Positions 30,660 to 42,175 of a DNA stretch of 64,000 bases are shown one piece after another. The notes under the pieces are model-generated. The model saw only the letters and a list, made by a program, of their open reading frames with translations, was not told the DNA's origin and made no database searches. The stretch is from NCBI GenBank assembly GCA_023935145.1, contig CM043700.1, positions 70,693,120-70,757,119 on the forward strand. The letters run 5' to 3'. This DNA comes from Bretschneidera sinensis. Lineage: Eukaryota > Streptophyta > Magnoliopsida > Brassicales > Akaniaceae. Within the stretch, counting starts at the first letter, position 1. Each line of letters begins with the position of its first letter. Both the position numbers and the translations under genes were made by a program.

Positions 30660-33650
30660 CAAATAAGTGAAGAGCTCAGTGCTCTCTCCTTGGAGTTTCC
30701 TTAGAAAATGGATGAAGAGCTAAAGAGTTCGGCATTCTCTCATCGAACTTTGTTTGGAAAATGGTCGAGGCTTGCCCAATTTTTTGAATTTATACTTAGA
30801 CTGAAGTTGATTTAAGTTATAAGGATAGTGTACTAGGTTAGGTGCCTGGCTAGGCACCTAACACTACCTCAGGTACCTGATACCTCTTTAAGTGCTTGAC
30901 ACCTCCTTAGGCGCTTGGCTTGCTTACAAGTGTCATTTTATTTGAAAAAAGGTCAAGGATAGTAAACACTTGTGGTGTTTTCCTTGAACTTTGACTGAAA
31001 AAGGGCTGAGGAGATGAAGAGTTTAACTTTCTCTCATTGGAATCTTCCAGAAAAATGGACAAGGAAAAGAAGAGTTTGGTGTTCTCTCCTCGGATTTTGC
31101 TTAGAAAATGGAAGGGGAGTTTAACACTCTCTCCATGGAATCTTCTTGAAAAATGGACGAGGAGATGATGAGTTTGGCATTATCTTCTCGGAATCTTCTT
31201 GAAAAATGTTTGAGACTTTCCAAATGTGCTTAATTTATAGGTATAGTGATGTTTTTTCAAAATTTTAAGGCAAATAACTAAGTTAGCCACCTAACACTTT
31301 CTTAAGTGCCTAGTTAGGGACTTAGCACTTTCTCAAGTGCCTGGCTAGACACCTAGCATCTTTCAGCCATTTTGTAAGACGTTTAACTTGCTCCCAAGTG
31401 TCTATCTTCTTGGATTTTGCTTGAAAAATAACCAAAGAGGTGAAGAGCTCGGCGCTCTCTCCTCGGAGTTTGCTTGGAAAATGGCCGAGTAGCTAAAGAG
31501 TTTGGTATTCTCTCATCGAAATTTGTTTCAAAAATGGTTGATGCTTGCAAAATATGTTGAATTTATACTTAGACTGAAGTTTACTTGAGTTATAATGATA
31601 GTAGACTAGGTTAGGCGCCTACCTAGGCACCTAACACTACCTCAGACGCCTGACTTGATTAGAAATGTCATTTTATTTGAAAAATGACCGATAACAGTAA
31701 ACACTCGTGGTGTTTTCCTCGGTCTTTGGCAGAAAAATGGCAGATGAAATGAAGAGTTCGGCTTTCTCTTCTCGAAATTTGATTGGAAAATGGCCGATGA
31801 TGGTAAAAACTCGGGGGCTTTCCTTGTACTTTGGTTGAAAATTGGTCAAGGAGATGAGATCGACATTCTTTCATTGGAATTTTATTGAAAAATGGATGAG
31901 GATGGTAAACACTCGAGGTGTTTTCCTCAGACTTTGACTAAAAGATGAGCAAGGAGATGAAGAGTTTAACACTCTCTTTTTAGAGTTTGATTTAAAAAAA
32001 TCCATTTTTGGATCACTTTTTTCGGGGTTAATCTGATCCTCTTTCCCATGAATTCTTAGGGATTTCGGAGTGGAGTCGAGCATAAAACGATCCTTAGCAG
32101 CCGAAAGAACCCTTGTTCAGTCTTCGGTTGAAGCACTTGCAATATAGTTTTGCAAACCTAGGTGAATTCCACTTTTTACTGGACAGAGGAAAAAAGAAAG
32201 AGATAAAATATGACAATTTTTCAGGTATATAGAGAATAAAGGGATTATCTAGCCTTAGCCAAAGATGGTAAACACTCAAGGTGATTTTCTTGGACTTTCG
32301 TTGAAAATGACCGAAAAAATGAAGAGTTCGACACTCTCTTCTCGGAATTTGATTGAAAAATGGCTGAAGATAGTAAGCAATCAGGGAGTTTCCTTGAACT
32401 TTGGTTGAAAGATGGTTAATGAGATAAAGATTTGGCACTCTCTCATCGGAATTTGACTGAAAAATGACTGAAGATGGTAAATACTCGAGGTGTTTTCCTC
32501 AAAATTTGGCTGAAAAATGGCTGAGAAGATGAAGAGTTTGACATTCTCTCTCTTTTCAAAATTTGACTAAAAAATGGTCAAGAATGGTAAACACTCGAGA
32601 TGTTTTCCTGAAACTTTGGCTGAAAGCTGGCCGATGAGATGAAGAGTTCGGTACTCTTTTATCAGATTTTGATTGAAAAATGGTCGAGGGTTGTAAACAC
32701 TCAGGGCATTTTCCTTGGACTTTTCATGAGAAACAGTTGAAGATTTTTATTTGGTGTTTCATTGAGAAGTTCTTTGGAGTGATGTATTCCCTTGGTCATA
32801 AGCTAACCAGCTATAAGAGTGTCGAGCCATTTTAGACAATAGGCTGGTCATTTGTGGATGTACTGGATACCTTGAGGCCATGAGCTAGTCCACTATGTGT
32901 GGAGGCCTAATTGGCATGAAAAATGCAAACTAGGCATGAAAGAAGTTCATTAGGTGTGGTAGGAGTCCATTGAGCGTTAAAGGAGTACCAAGGCTTAGTA
33001 GAGCTTAGGTTTTTCGCAAAAAGGTATCAAAGCCTAAGAGAGTTTGGGGCTCTTGCCTTGGTGTTTTGAAGAAAAATGTACCAAGGAAAGGAATAACTTG
33101 TAGCTCCTTCCTCGGAGTTTTAGTTAAAAAATGGTTGAGGCTAAAGATTGCCAGGGGTAATCTCCTTGGCCTTTTGACTGAAAACGTGCCGAGCTTGTGA
33201 ATTACTCGAGCCAATCTCTTCGGGCTTTTGAATGAAAAGGTGTCGAGGGTGAGAATTGCTTAGGGAAATATCCTTGGGCTTTTGAATTTAGTACGTTATC
33301 AGGTACTCAACATATTTCCTCGGTATACCATAAGGATTTCTTGCTCGGAGTGGGGCATAAGCTTTCTACTTGTGGAAAACGGGTATCTAATTGGTATTCT
33401 TGTAGTTCAGGCTTTTGGACAAGAAATGACCAAGGATGGTGAACACTTTGGGTGTTTCCATCAAACTTTGGATGAGAAACGACCGAGAATAAGAGGTGCT
33501 TATGACACTTTCCTTGGACTTTTTGGAAAAAAAAATGGCCAATGATGGTAGGGACTCGGGACCCTACTCTCGGACTTGTTGGGAAAAATGGTTGAGGGTC
33601 ATAGGGATTCAGGGCCCTACTCTCAGACTTTTGATGAGAAGATTGGCTCT
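30660..33650. repeat. Hairpin-bearing tandem array, right part
   Basis: This continues the array at 23815-24826. Repeated units have cores like tcctcggactttggctgaaaaatggccgagg, giving complementary arms CCTCGG and CCGAGG with loops of about 15-20 nt. They are joined by gatgaagagttcggcactctc or gatggtaaacactcgaggtg linkers. A larger composite unit recurs (marker 'aatttata' at about 30787, 31230 and 31560, with GGCGCC-type palindromes after each). Interruptions occur, as at 32740-33010, which is mostly unique. Open frames such as 31668-32083, 32094-32438 and 33005-33214 come from the repeats and are not called genes. Confidence 0.75.
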
Positions 33651-33684
33651 TCTTATTTCTAGATATAACTAGGATTTTGGTGTG

Positions 33685-33830
33685 TCAAAGGCTGATAGCT
33701 TTTTATTACTCTTTGGGATGGCAAATTTTTTATTGCGACACAGGTTTGCGGATTATTTATTATGCCATAGGTTGACGACTTTTTTATTATGCCACAAGCT
33801 GGCAACTTTTTTTTATATATAGAAAATTCA
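33685..33830. repeat. Short T-rich tandem repeat
   Basis: About four degenerate units of 27-39 bp have the form 'ttttttattatgccacaagctggcaac'. They lie between the hairpin array and the protease remnant of the second Tat-like copy. Confidence 0.6.
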
Positions 33831-33949
33831 AAAATAGTTGTTTTGTTGATATAATATGGCAAAGTTATAGAGTAAGCAAATAATTTGGAGAAAAATATAT
33901 TATTGATAGAACTGGCAAAGGTACTCGGCATTCCATTTTCGGAGTATTT

Positions 33950-35460
33950 GAGCTCTATTAAGGTCTTCAATCAAAAGAAAAGGCCTCAACTTTCTTGTGT
34001 CCCTTTATGGAGTTGAGTAGCAAGATCGGGATGTAGTTTATTCCTTCAAACTTCTCCAATTACATTTTCAGTAGCGAATTTCATCTTTATGTGGTATGTT
34101 GATAACCTCCTTCATAGAGTTCTAACTCAGTCTTTCGAGAATGGCATTGTAGGAGAATGGGTGCTTAACGACCAGAAAAGTAGTCACGATAGGGGTCTAT
34201 TTAGGGGGCAGAGTCTACAGTTACAGGTAGGACTATGCTACCTTTAAGGAGTATTGACTCTCCCGAAAATCCATAGAGTGAAGATGCTATTGGCTTAAGC
34301 TGATCATCATTGAACTTCATTTTTTGGAAAGCTTCGTAGTATAGGATGTCGGTCGGGCTCCCATTGCCGACTAGTATCCTTTCCATGCTGTAGTTTTTGA
34401 TCAGTAAGGTGACGACCATAGCGTTGTCATATGGTGTTTTTAATTCTTTCAAGTCATCATCAGTGAAAGAGATCATTTAACCGGTTCTTACCTTCTTACT
34501 GGGCCCACGAACAGAGATGAGAGATCCAGCATAGGTCTTTTTTGCTTATGCTTACAACAAATTTTTGCCAGCTGTCAGGCCTTCAAAAATGGTTTTGATG
34601 ATGCCGGCTAAAGTGGTCTGATCTTCCTTGTTACCTTGTCGGTGTCTGTCATATTTCGCGTCTCTTCTCAAAATTTGCCTAGAGCTTAGCCTAGGACCTC
34701 TCTAGGGGATGTGCTTTGGGCTTTTCTTACGGAGATGGTAGGGACTTTGTCCTGGCTACTCCTTTTCATCCTTTCGGTATGTGGGAGCCCATGTGTATTC
34801 CTTCAAATATCCTTGGCTGATAAGTGACTCTATCTGGTTCTTGAGGGCCTTGCAGTCTTTCTGTGTCATGCCCATGGTCTTTGTGAAAGCGGCACCATCG
34901 GGACTTGTTTTTATTTTCACTAACGTTCATGGGCTTTCCAAGCCAAGAGATAAAGTCTCGTTCTTGTATGTTTGTTAGGATGTTGGCTCTAGAGGCATTG
35001 AGAGGTGTATAGCTGTCGAATATCCGAGGTGTTTTTCTACTCTCGTCCTCGCATGGTTTCTTTCTTGAGTTATTCTTTGGATTAGATTGTTCACCGTTCC
35101 TTTTCTCTCTACCTTATTCTCGTTCCCTTTGTAACGCTTGGTCTTTCTCCGCAAGTATGTACTCCTTAGCTCGAGCGAGGATTTCGTTTATATCTCTGGT
35201 TGGGCGCTTGGTGAGCTTAGAGTTGAAAGTCCCTAACTTGAGCCCCTTTTTTAATGCTATAGTCTGGATCTTAAGGTTGAGGTTGAAGATTTCCCATGCA
35301 GTTGTATTGAAGCGGGAAATATACTCATGAAGCTTTTCGTCTCTTTGCTGGATAATGATGAAGAGGCCTTCTGATGTCTTCCTCTACTTTTTCCCACTGA
35401 GAAAATGCGCAGCAAAGGCACGACTGAGCCCTTTGAAAGAGCTGATTGATACTAAGTATC
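33950..35460 (-). pseudogene. Second Tat-like locus: protease and gag remnants
   Basis: The minus-strand open piece 34201-34476 reads TPYDNAMVVTLLI, then the protease active-site region as VGNGSPTDILYYEAF, then YGFSGES. The active-site Asp seen in the first copy is replaced by Gly. Downstream (33950-34200) are an ILxRLS-type piece and RSCYSTP. Upstream (34600-35460) is gag-like sequence matching 12600-12970 of the first element in wording and order, with stops and shifts. RT to integrase is absent; the adjoining array takes its place. No LTRs could be assigned. Confidence 0.65.
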
Positions 35461-35689
35461 ATGATAGGATCATAATTCTTAGAGGTTGGAGTATTCTGAT
35501 AAGACTAGGGTTTCCATTGGCTAAAGTGTCCTAGTAAGATTAGGGTTTTGGTGTGAGATTATTGTTTTTCCCTTTGCTACGGGTGGCCAGTTGACTGGTT
35601 ACTTTTTCATGTTTATGAAATTATCTTTATACCCTTGGAGGGTGCCACGCGTCATTATGTTACTGGTTGAAAAATTTCCCCTAACATCA
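35461..35689. other. Unassigned sequence with a short palindrome
   Basis: TGATACTAAGTATCA near 35448-35462 is a perfect inverted repeat, and CCAGTTGACTGG near 35593 resembles the palindromes of the solo LTR at 4311-5451. This might be a small LTR relic, but no ends or target duplication support it. Confidence 0.3.
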
Positions 35690-36030
35690 GATGCAATCAG
35701 AATTGTCAAATCTGAATCCCTTAATAACCTCCACCTCAGAAGCTATATTTAACATAACTGACAAACTTTCCACAAAAGGATTAAACAAAATAGGAGACAA
35801 GGTATCTCAAACCTCTCTTAACATTGAAACTTTCTGTTGCAGACCCATTCATCAAGATCGACAAAGAAACAGAAGATACACACTCTACAATCCAACTTCG
35901 CCATTTTTCCCAAAATCCCATCTTACTCAAAACATATTCCAAAAAACCTCAATCCAAGCTGTCATATGCTTTCTCAAAATCATCTTAAAACATCAACCCC
36001 CACTAACATTTTTCTTAGTGAGTTCGGCAG
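35690..36030 (-). pseudogene. L1-type LINE reverse transcriptase fragment
   Basis: On the minus strand DFEKAYDSLD (RT motif A, near 35960-35985) and LSPILFNPFVESLSVML (about 35745-35795) are recognisable plant L1 RT pieces, followed by an IKGF segment. Only about 340 bp are present, with frame breaks; no endonuclease or 3' end is attached. Confidence 0.6.
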
Positions 36031-36552
36031 ATAATTACCTTGATTATTATTGTAGATGTTTGCAATTTCTTACATGATTAGATTATAAATAACTTAAGAA
36101 TACACATGTTTATCCTCAACTTAAGTGGCGTATTGGTTAAATAAATTTCATTAAACAAGGGTTCAAACCATAGTAGTGTAACTTTGCTTTCTAAAAATTC
36201 ATTTATGGTTCTTTATGATTTTATAAGAAAAAGTCACATGTTTAATATTTTATTTATTTATATTTGATATATTGATGAAAAGGGAGATTGAATTTCTCCT
36301 ATGTAAAACCCCAAAAAATGACCTTTGGCCGAAAAGTCCAGTATTTTTTTTTTTTTGAGTGACAGTGTGAACTGTGAACTACGAAAGTGTGATCTCATAA
36401 ATAGTATCAATCACATAGAATTGGCAAAGAATTATTGTTCTCATATAAAGTTTGCAAACAATTATTAATGGTCTCATATAGATTTGGCAAAGGGCTATTG
36501 GTTCATTCAATTTAGAGTTTTGGCACTTTAAGTGCAAGTTGACAATTCTTGT
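36031..36552. other. AT-rich sequence, nothing recognised
   Basis: No gene or repeat end is supported. A T-run occurs near 36343-36357, and short phrases (gcaaa..attattg..tctcatata) recur at 36425-36500. Confidence 0.4.
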
Positions 36553-36698
36553 CTAGTACAATGCCATGAGAGATACATGGCAGAAAGGTCCATCTCACAT
36601 TTGAGTAACAATAAAATATATTTATTTCTATCACTTCTCATACTATTTAACAGTGAGATGAACCCTTGTACCATGTATCTCTCATAGCACTGTGTCAA
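36553..36698. repeat. MITE-like inverted repeat
   Basis: Arms of about 43-46 bp (tacaatgccatgagagatac... and its complement ...gtatctctcatagcactgtg) flank a loop of about 50 bp. Arm identity is high by eye. The superfamily is unclear because no clean target duplication was found. Confidence 0.6.
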
Positions 36699-36875
36699 AC
36701 AAATTTTTTTTAATTTAGTGAGCTACAATTAATCAACATGTCCAGCATTACCACATCACATATTCTTTTTTATTTGGGTTCATTGTTTTCTTTTTTTTAT
36801 AACTATTTGGGTTCATTGTTTAATGCATATAGAAAAATGCAATCATTAATCACAGTTCACGAATAAGATTTATGA

Positions 36876-37061
36876 GAGAAATTCATACATGCATTCAGTG
36901 TAAAATATCATTTTTACATCGAATAGAATTTTATTGGTAATTGTTAGGTAACTATATTGGTAACATCGAATGTTACCAATGAAGTTACTTAACAATTGCT
37001 AGTAAAGTTTTCACTCGGTGCAAAAATAGTATTTTACACTGGGTACATGTAAGAATTTCTC
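36876..37061. repeat. MITE with long terminal inverted repeats, Mutator-like
   Basis: The ends gagaaattc and gaatttctc open inverted arms of roughly 75-85 bp that almost meet at 36968-36974. It is flanked by gatttatga (36867-36875) and gattttatga (37062-37071), a 9-10-bp duplication with one extra T. That length fits Mutator-like elements. It has no coding sequence. Confidence 0.65.
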
Positions 37062-37370
37062 GATTTTATGATGCATGATTAATAACAGTATTACGTAAAG
37101 TATGATACCATTTGTTATTATTTTTTATTTGTTTTAAATTTTTTTTATTGTGCTACATAACAAGAAATAGTCTTTTCTTATATTTGATGTGAGTGAGAGT
37201 TGATCTCTAAACTCTTGTAAAATAACAAATGACTTCATTAGATTTGTGATAGTCACAATTCTCAATATTTTTCTCTCAAAATTTATTAATTTTTCATTTT
37301 ACATTGATAAAACCAAAAATGTTTTACAATATAATGATTTTCTTTGTAATTTAAATTTCGAAAAAGAAAA

Positions 37371-37590
37371 ACAAGCGGAGTTGATTCAATCAGATTTGCG
37401 TCAATCAGATTTGGGTTGGGTCAGATTGGGTTCGGGTCATATTGAGTCGCAAGTCATTCAGGTCACGGGTCACTTCGAGTCGGGTTCGAGTCATTTCAAT
37501 CTCAGGTCATATCAGGTCTCGGGTCATGTTAGGTCAGGTCGGTTTGGATCATTTCGAGTTCGGGTCATATCAAGTCTCGGGTCAACAAAA
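37371..37590. repeat. Degenerate GGGTC/GGGTTCGGGTCAT simple repeat
   Basis: This is a G/T-rich, low-complexity tract with irregular repetition of ggtcatatcaggtctcgggtca-like phrases. It is not a telomere array, because the telomeric heptamer is absent. Open frames across it have no family match. Confidence 0.6.
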
Positions 37591-37954
37591 TAAATATTTA
37601 AGCTTGATTAAAAAATATTTTATTTGCATATAATAGGACTAAATGAGTTACATTGCCAAATTCGTAAAAGTTAATAATAAATCAATGCTTAATTTTTTAC
37701 ATAATATATTATATTTTTTTAATGCAATATGCAATTTTATGACTTTTAGTCCCAAAGTTTAGTCTTAAATGATCTCAGACAACTGATCCACAAATTTATT
37801 CTCACTAGTAACGTCTTATTTAAGATTTTGAAGATCAAATTTCATATAATCACTTCAATCTATTCTATTTTTTTTCAGGACAACTAAAAATAAAATTTTA
37901 TTGTGACTATAAGAACAATGCAAAATTTATTAGTTTTCTTAATTTTTCATTTGA

Positions 37955-37956
<2 letters not shown>

Positions 37957-37992
<36 letters not shown>

Positions 37993-38698
37993 AGAGCCGG
38001 TAGCCACCCTCATGGCGATCTCGTCCCAAGATTATTGATAAGCCCTCACTTATGGCGGAAGAATACTGTGGTTACAGGTAACACATCAGGGAAATTACAA
38101 TAAGACCAAAACAAACCCTCCCAAACACAAACCAAACAAAACATAAAGAAAATAAACCAGACCAAGAAAAATCAAACAAGTCTAAAGAGACCTATGTAGA
38201 AAAACCAAACCTCTAAATAAGCCTAAATAAAACTTACAACCAACAAAAGCAACCTAACATCTAATAGCCGGCAAACCAGACTTATCAATACGAAGAATAC
38301 CCTTTAATAACCTCGGTAACTCATGTAAATTTTCATATGTTCCATTATTGCCTCGTTCACCGATCTTAGCCAAGAAATCTACCGCTTGATTACCTTCACG
38401 TAATTGATGAACAATCCGAACATTCATCCCTTGCATCTCTTTAACAGACTCATCCCAAAAGTCCCATAAATACCATAGGGTGCACCTTCCCGCTCTAAAC
38501 CAGTCAACAATGGTTTTGGAGTCATTCTCAATAATAACATTAAAATACGATAATCTCTTGTACAGCTTAATGCCATCAAACACAGCCCTCAACTCTGCTC
38601 TGTTATTAGAGCCAAAACCGTAATGACTAGAAAAAGCTCCTTTAAAGTCACCATTAGCATCTTTCAAGATACCACCACCCCCTGATGAACCAAGGTTA
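37957..38698 (-). mobile_element. 5'-truncated L1-type LINE with poly(A) and target-site duplication
   Basis: A 33-base T run (37957-37989) is the poly(A) tail of a minus-strand insertion. The 12-14-bp duplication tttcatttgaag(tt) lies at 37945-37958 and again at 38699-38712. This is a clean LINE integration signature, and only the last 740 bp or so of the element were copied. Confidence 0.85.
38254..38693 (-). pseudogene. LINE RNase H domain (C-terminal fragment of ORF2)
   Basis: A 137-codon open stretch (38254-38667) encodes a plant LINE RNase H. SNNRAELRAV carries the catalytic Glu, ENDSKTIVDW an Asp, and NQAVDFLAKIG a late Asp. The frame extends a little upstream (GGILKDANGD). Its RT portion is missing because of 5' truncation, so it is a fragment although the frame is open. 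A domesticated role is possible but nothing supports it. Confidence 0.75.
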
Positions 38699-38712
38699 TT
38701 TCATTTGAAGTT

Positions 38713-39296
38713 AATATGAGATTACTCATATTAACAAAATATACAACTGTTTCTAACATATATTCATATACAAAATTGTACATTTTTTTTACTTTTGTTT
38801 TTGTTTTTATTCAATTTCTTTATTTTAGAATGATAGTTTTTTAGTTATACTTGTTAAGACTAAAATAGGGTAAAATTAAAAATTTAATGAATTATAGGAG
38901 TATTTTAACAAATTTACCTATAACCTAAAATGATTTTGGGGATTTCAATGACTCTCAAGTGGCTCTGTCCCTAGTTGTGCTATAATATAGAGCATAGAAT
39001 TTGAAGGGTATAATGAGATTAAAAAGTTTTCCCCTTTATGTGTTGTTGACATGTGTGTTTTAATCGAGAAAAATGGTGATATTCAATCTCAATTCCACAT
39101 CATTAGTGCTAATGGCATGGCAGAGAGGGGTTGTTAAGTGGAACTGAAATTGTGGAGTTTGATATCCCACATGATTTCATTTATAATGATTTTCTAGTTG
39201 ACAATGAGGGGGTTATGTACCCTCGAATGGTTGTCTAATTTACTTTTTTTTTCTCCTTTTCCTACCCAAAAAAATGTGTCAATTCCACTTTATTAA
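38713..39296. other. AT-rich intergenic sequence
   Basis: No feature was recognised between the LINE fragment and the small LTR element. Confidence 0.4.
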
Positions 39297-40272
39297 CGTA
39301 TATGATATTTCCTATTCCTATTACATATTAGTTTCCTAATTTCATATGTATTAGTTTACTAATTTATTATAACCATAGGTTTCCTATTTCGATTAGGTTT
39401 TATATTCTTAGCCTCTATATATAGGCTTATATTCGTCTATCACAATACAACAATAATACAACAGTTTCTTCTCCAATCTCTCTTTTATTTTCTACCATAG
39501 TATTATAGCTATTGATCATGTCTTGATTGAGAGTCATCTTTTGAGTTTTCGCAATTTCGACGAGTGGGCTAATGCTACTCATCTAGACATAGTCTTTTTC
39601 CTTCTTGTTTTAGAATATTATAAATTTTTCAGATTTTATTTCTTTTCACCACTGCAAATCAATTTACATCGGAAAACATTGACCAGATCAATCCCAACGA
39701 CCTGATTATGGTATGCTATATCTGCTCCTCAACTTGAGGTTACGTTCCTAGTTGTGCCAAGCTCTATGACCCACGATTCTGCTCTGGGTCTTGCCAAGCT
39801 ACCATCGGTGATTCCACTTTGGGTCCCTGTCAGCCACGTGTTCTGTCACGTCAGCCGACAACTTAACTATCAAGTATTCCACTATGTAGCATTCAACAAG
39901 GGCATATGCAAGGAGGTAAGCTTACATGTGAGGGGAAGTTACTTTTGCAGAGTTCTTCATCAAAGCTTGGTATCAAACTGCAAAGTTCTTCATTGAAGTT
40001 TGTTCTTTTTCTTGCTTTTTTTATTCGATTTGCAAACTCAAGTTGGCATCTACTTTACCACCTTGAGTTTGAGAGGGGGGAGGGGGGTTTAATGTATATG
40101 ATATTTCCTATTCCTATTGCAATATTAGTTTTCTAATTTATTATAACTCTAAGTTTCCTATTTCTATTAGGTTTTATGTTTTTAGCCTCTATATATAGGC
40201 TTGTATTCATCTTTCACAATGCAAGAATAAAACAAGAGTTTCTTCTCCAATCTCTCTTTTTATTTTCTAACA
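39297..40272 (+). mobile_element. Small non-autonomous copia-type LTR element
   Basis: Direct LTRs of about 180-200 bp (39297-39497 and 40093-40272) share tatatgatatttcctattcc and cctctatatataggctt (a TATA-like promoter). After the first LTR comes tagtattatagc, three changes from the TGGTATCAGAGC primer site. Before the second comes the G-rich polypurine run gagaggggggagggggg. The internal part is only about 600 bp and keeps the copia pol terminus TTLSLRGG that overlaps the polypurine tract. No target duplication was found. Confidence 0.7.
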
Positions 40273-40798
40273 CATGTAAAGCCTACATTACATCAAATTG
40301 AGTTATATAAGATTATATTGATTCAAATTAAAAATAGAGGGATTACTTTAAGTTTCAGTAAAATAATATGATTAAAATTGCTTTTTTCCTCTTTTTTTTT
40401 TTATTTTTTTTTATTTTTTTTATGGGACTAATTGAAGCAAATTTTGCCTTGATAATGAAGGCGTAATGCCTCTTGGAGCGATCGATCGGTCATCAATACT
40501 TTCCACCCACTTTGTGGGTGTATGTTGAGTTACAGGAATGTAAGATTTCTTAGAAAATTGGTTGTATTTGATGTTAGAGTTATTATCATGAAACGCCCTA
40601 ACATTTTACCTCATGTTTCAATGTTCCTCTTATGTTTTAAATTCAATCAATTTACACCATGCATTATAGCAATGTATCTAATAAGCTCTTCAAATCAAAA
40701 TTTTGGTCAAACTGGAATCCATACAAAGTATAATCCACACTTATTCCTCATTTGAATGCGAAAAAATAACTTTTTACTCTCTTATTTTCTCCAACAAA

Positions 40799-40834
<36 letters not shown>

Positions 40835-41519
40835 TTTTTTTCAAGTACAAAATTTCCAACTCCCTATTCTGCAATTTGTGAAGACAATTCTAAGAAAATA
40901 CTATAAGAATTGTTTTTTTACATTTAAACGAGGTGCACATGTGCAGAGCCCAGTACTGTAATTTGATTATTTTAATTTTGGGATTCATATTTCGATGCGT
41001 AAAGGTGCGTGCTTATTTAATTTGAGTCCTAAATTTTTATTAAGGCTTGTGAAACTTAAAAATAGGTAAAAAAAATTTGAGTTTTAGTAATAAAGTTTAT
41101 GAAGGGGGAACTTTTAGAGTTTTAATAATAACCCTTGATGTTATTTTGCTTGTAATAAAAAAAAAAAAGAAAAGCAATAGACAGAGAAAAAAAAAAAAGC
41201 ACCCCTTTCGCAAAGATATTTATGTTGACATGGCTTTAAAAGAGCAAAACCCAAGGGCCGAGAATTGAAGTAGGTAGTTAAAAACAAAATCCATTTTATA
41301 AATTATTTTTTTTTCAAAGGTGTTTAACCTTATTCTCTTTATAGAAATATAAACCATTTCATAAAGTTTGGTACTTTTTTGGAGTTGTTATGTGCAGTTA
41401 GTCTTATATATAATTATCTAATTTTTTTTTTCTGTGTGTATTTCTTGATTAAATCCAAAAATAAAAAAAAATAGAAAAGAAAAGGCATTCACTATCAGTC
41501 ATAACCCTCCATTTGTTTA
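40273..41519. other. AT-rich intergenic sequence with a (CT)n microsatellite
   Basis: A (CT)n tract lies at 40803-40830, and A- or T-rich tracts occur at 40390-40420 and 41157-41190. No gene is supported. Confidence 0.5.
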
Positions 41520-42175
41520 TGAAGGTTTTCCTAGCATTGAATTCTCTCAATTTTATGTACTCCAAGAAGAGAAGTTATTTGAATACACTCTTATTGGAAA
41601 ATTTTGTCAATCAAAATGATCAAATATCACATCTCTCAGAATTGGGGTCTCAGAATTGCTTCTATAGTGGGTCTTCTTGTCCCTCATTATGTCTTAATAA
41701 GACTTTTCTCTAAAGATGATTTTGTGAAAGCTTGTTCCAATGAAAATCATGCCATTGGAAGTAATTTGTTTAGGCTTTTCAAATGGGAACCAAACTTTGA
41801 TCTTTCCCATGAATCAAAAATGACCGTAATGTATGTTCGTTTGCCAAAGCTTCTATTTTCGTTCTTCCCGTTGTCCTTAAAGGAAATAGTTGGAAGTTTT
41901 GGTTCGAAGTTTTTTTCTTTGGGTAGATGATTGCACCATTACTGTTTCACATCCTATTTACGCAAAAATTTGTGTTGAAGTTGATATTACGAAGTCGATA
42001 GCATTGCAGGTTTGGATTTCGGTCGTACAAATAAATTTTATGGCTTCTAGCAACGTATTGTTGTGGAGAGCAAGACTGAATATTGTTCCAATTGTTGCCT
42101 CCATGGGCATGTCGTGAGTGCTTGTCGCAAACTTATAAAGAACCGTATCCCTAAAAATCCCAGTACATAGGTTTC
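41520..42175 (+). pseudogene. L1-type LINE ORF1 remnant (DUF4283-like and zinc knuckle)
   Basis: Plus-strand pieces read HYVLIRLFSKDDF, then LFRLFKWEPNFDLSHES and VMYVRLPKLL, the wording of the DUF4283 region of plant LINE ORF1 proteins. A complete CX2CX4HX4C knuckle (YCSNCCLHGHVVSACRK) follows near 42075-42130. The open piece is 41604-41930; later parts need frame shifts and contain stops. ORF1 proteins bind element RNA. This copy is broken. Confidence 0.65.

Noticed and set aside
31668..33214. Several minus-strand open frames with recurring LHFICHFSAK-like text
   Set aside because: They follow the tandem repeat period of the hairpin array and have no independent coding evidence.
35448..35690. 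Possible solo LTR starting at the TGATACTAAGTATCA palindrome and ending CCCCTAACA
   Set aside because: No matching target duplication and no second copy in the window; left as unassigned sequence.
37371..37590. Interstitial telomere repeat
   Set aside because: The tract lacks the plant telomere heptamer; it is a different degenerate G/T-rich repeat.
37246..37633. Open frames rich in Gly, Ser and Arg
   Set aside because: They arise from the GGGTC-type simple repeat.
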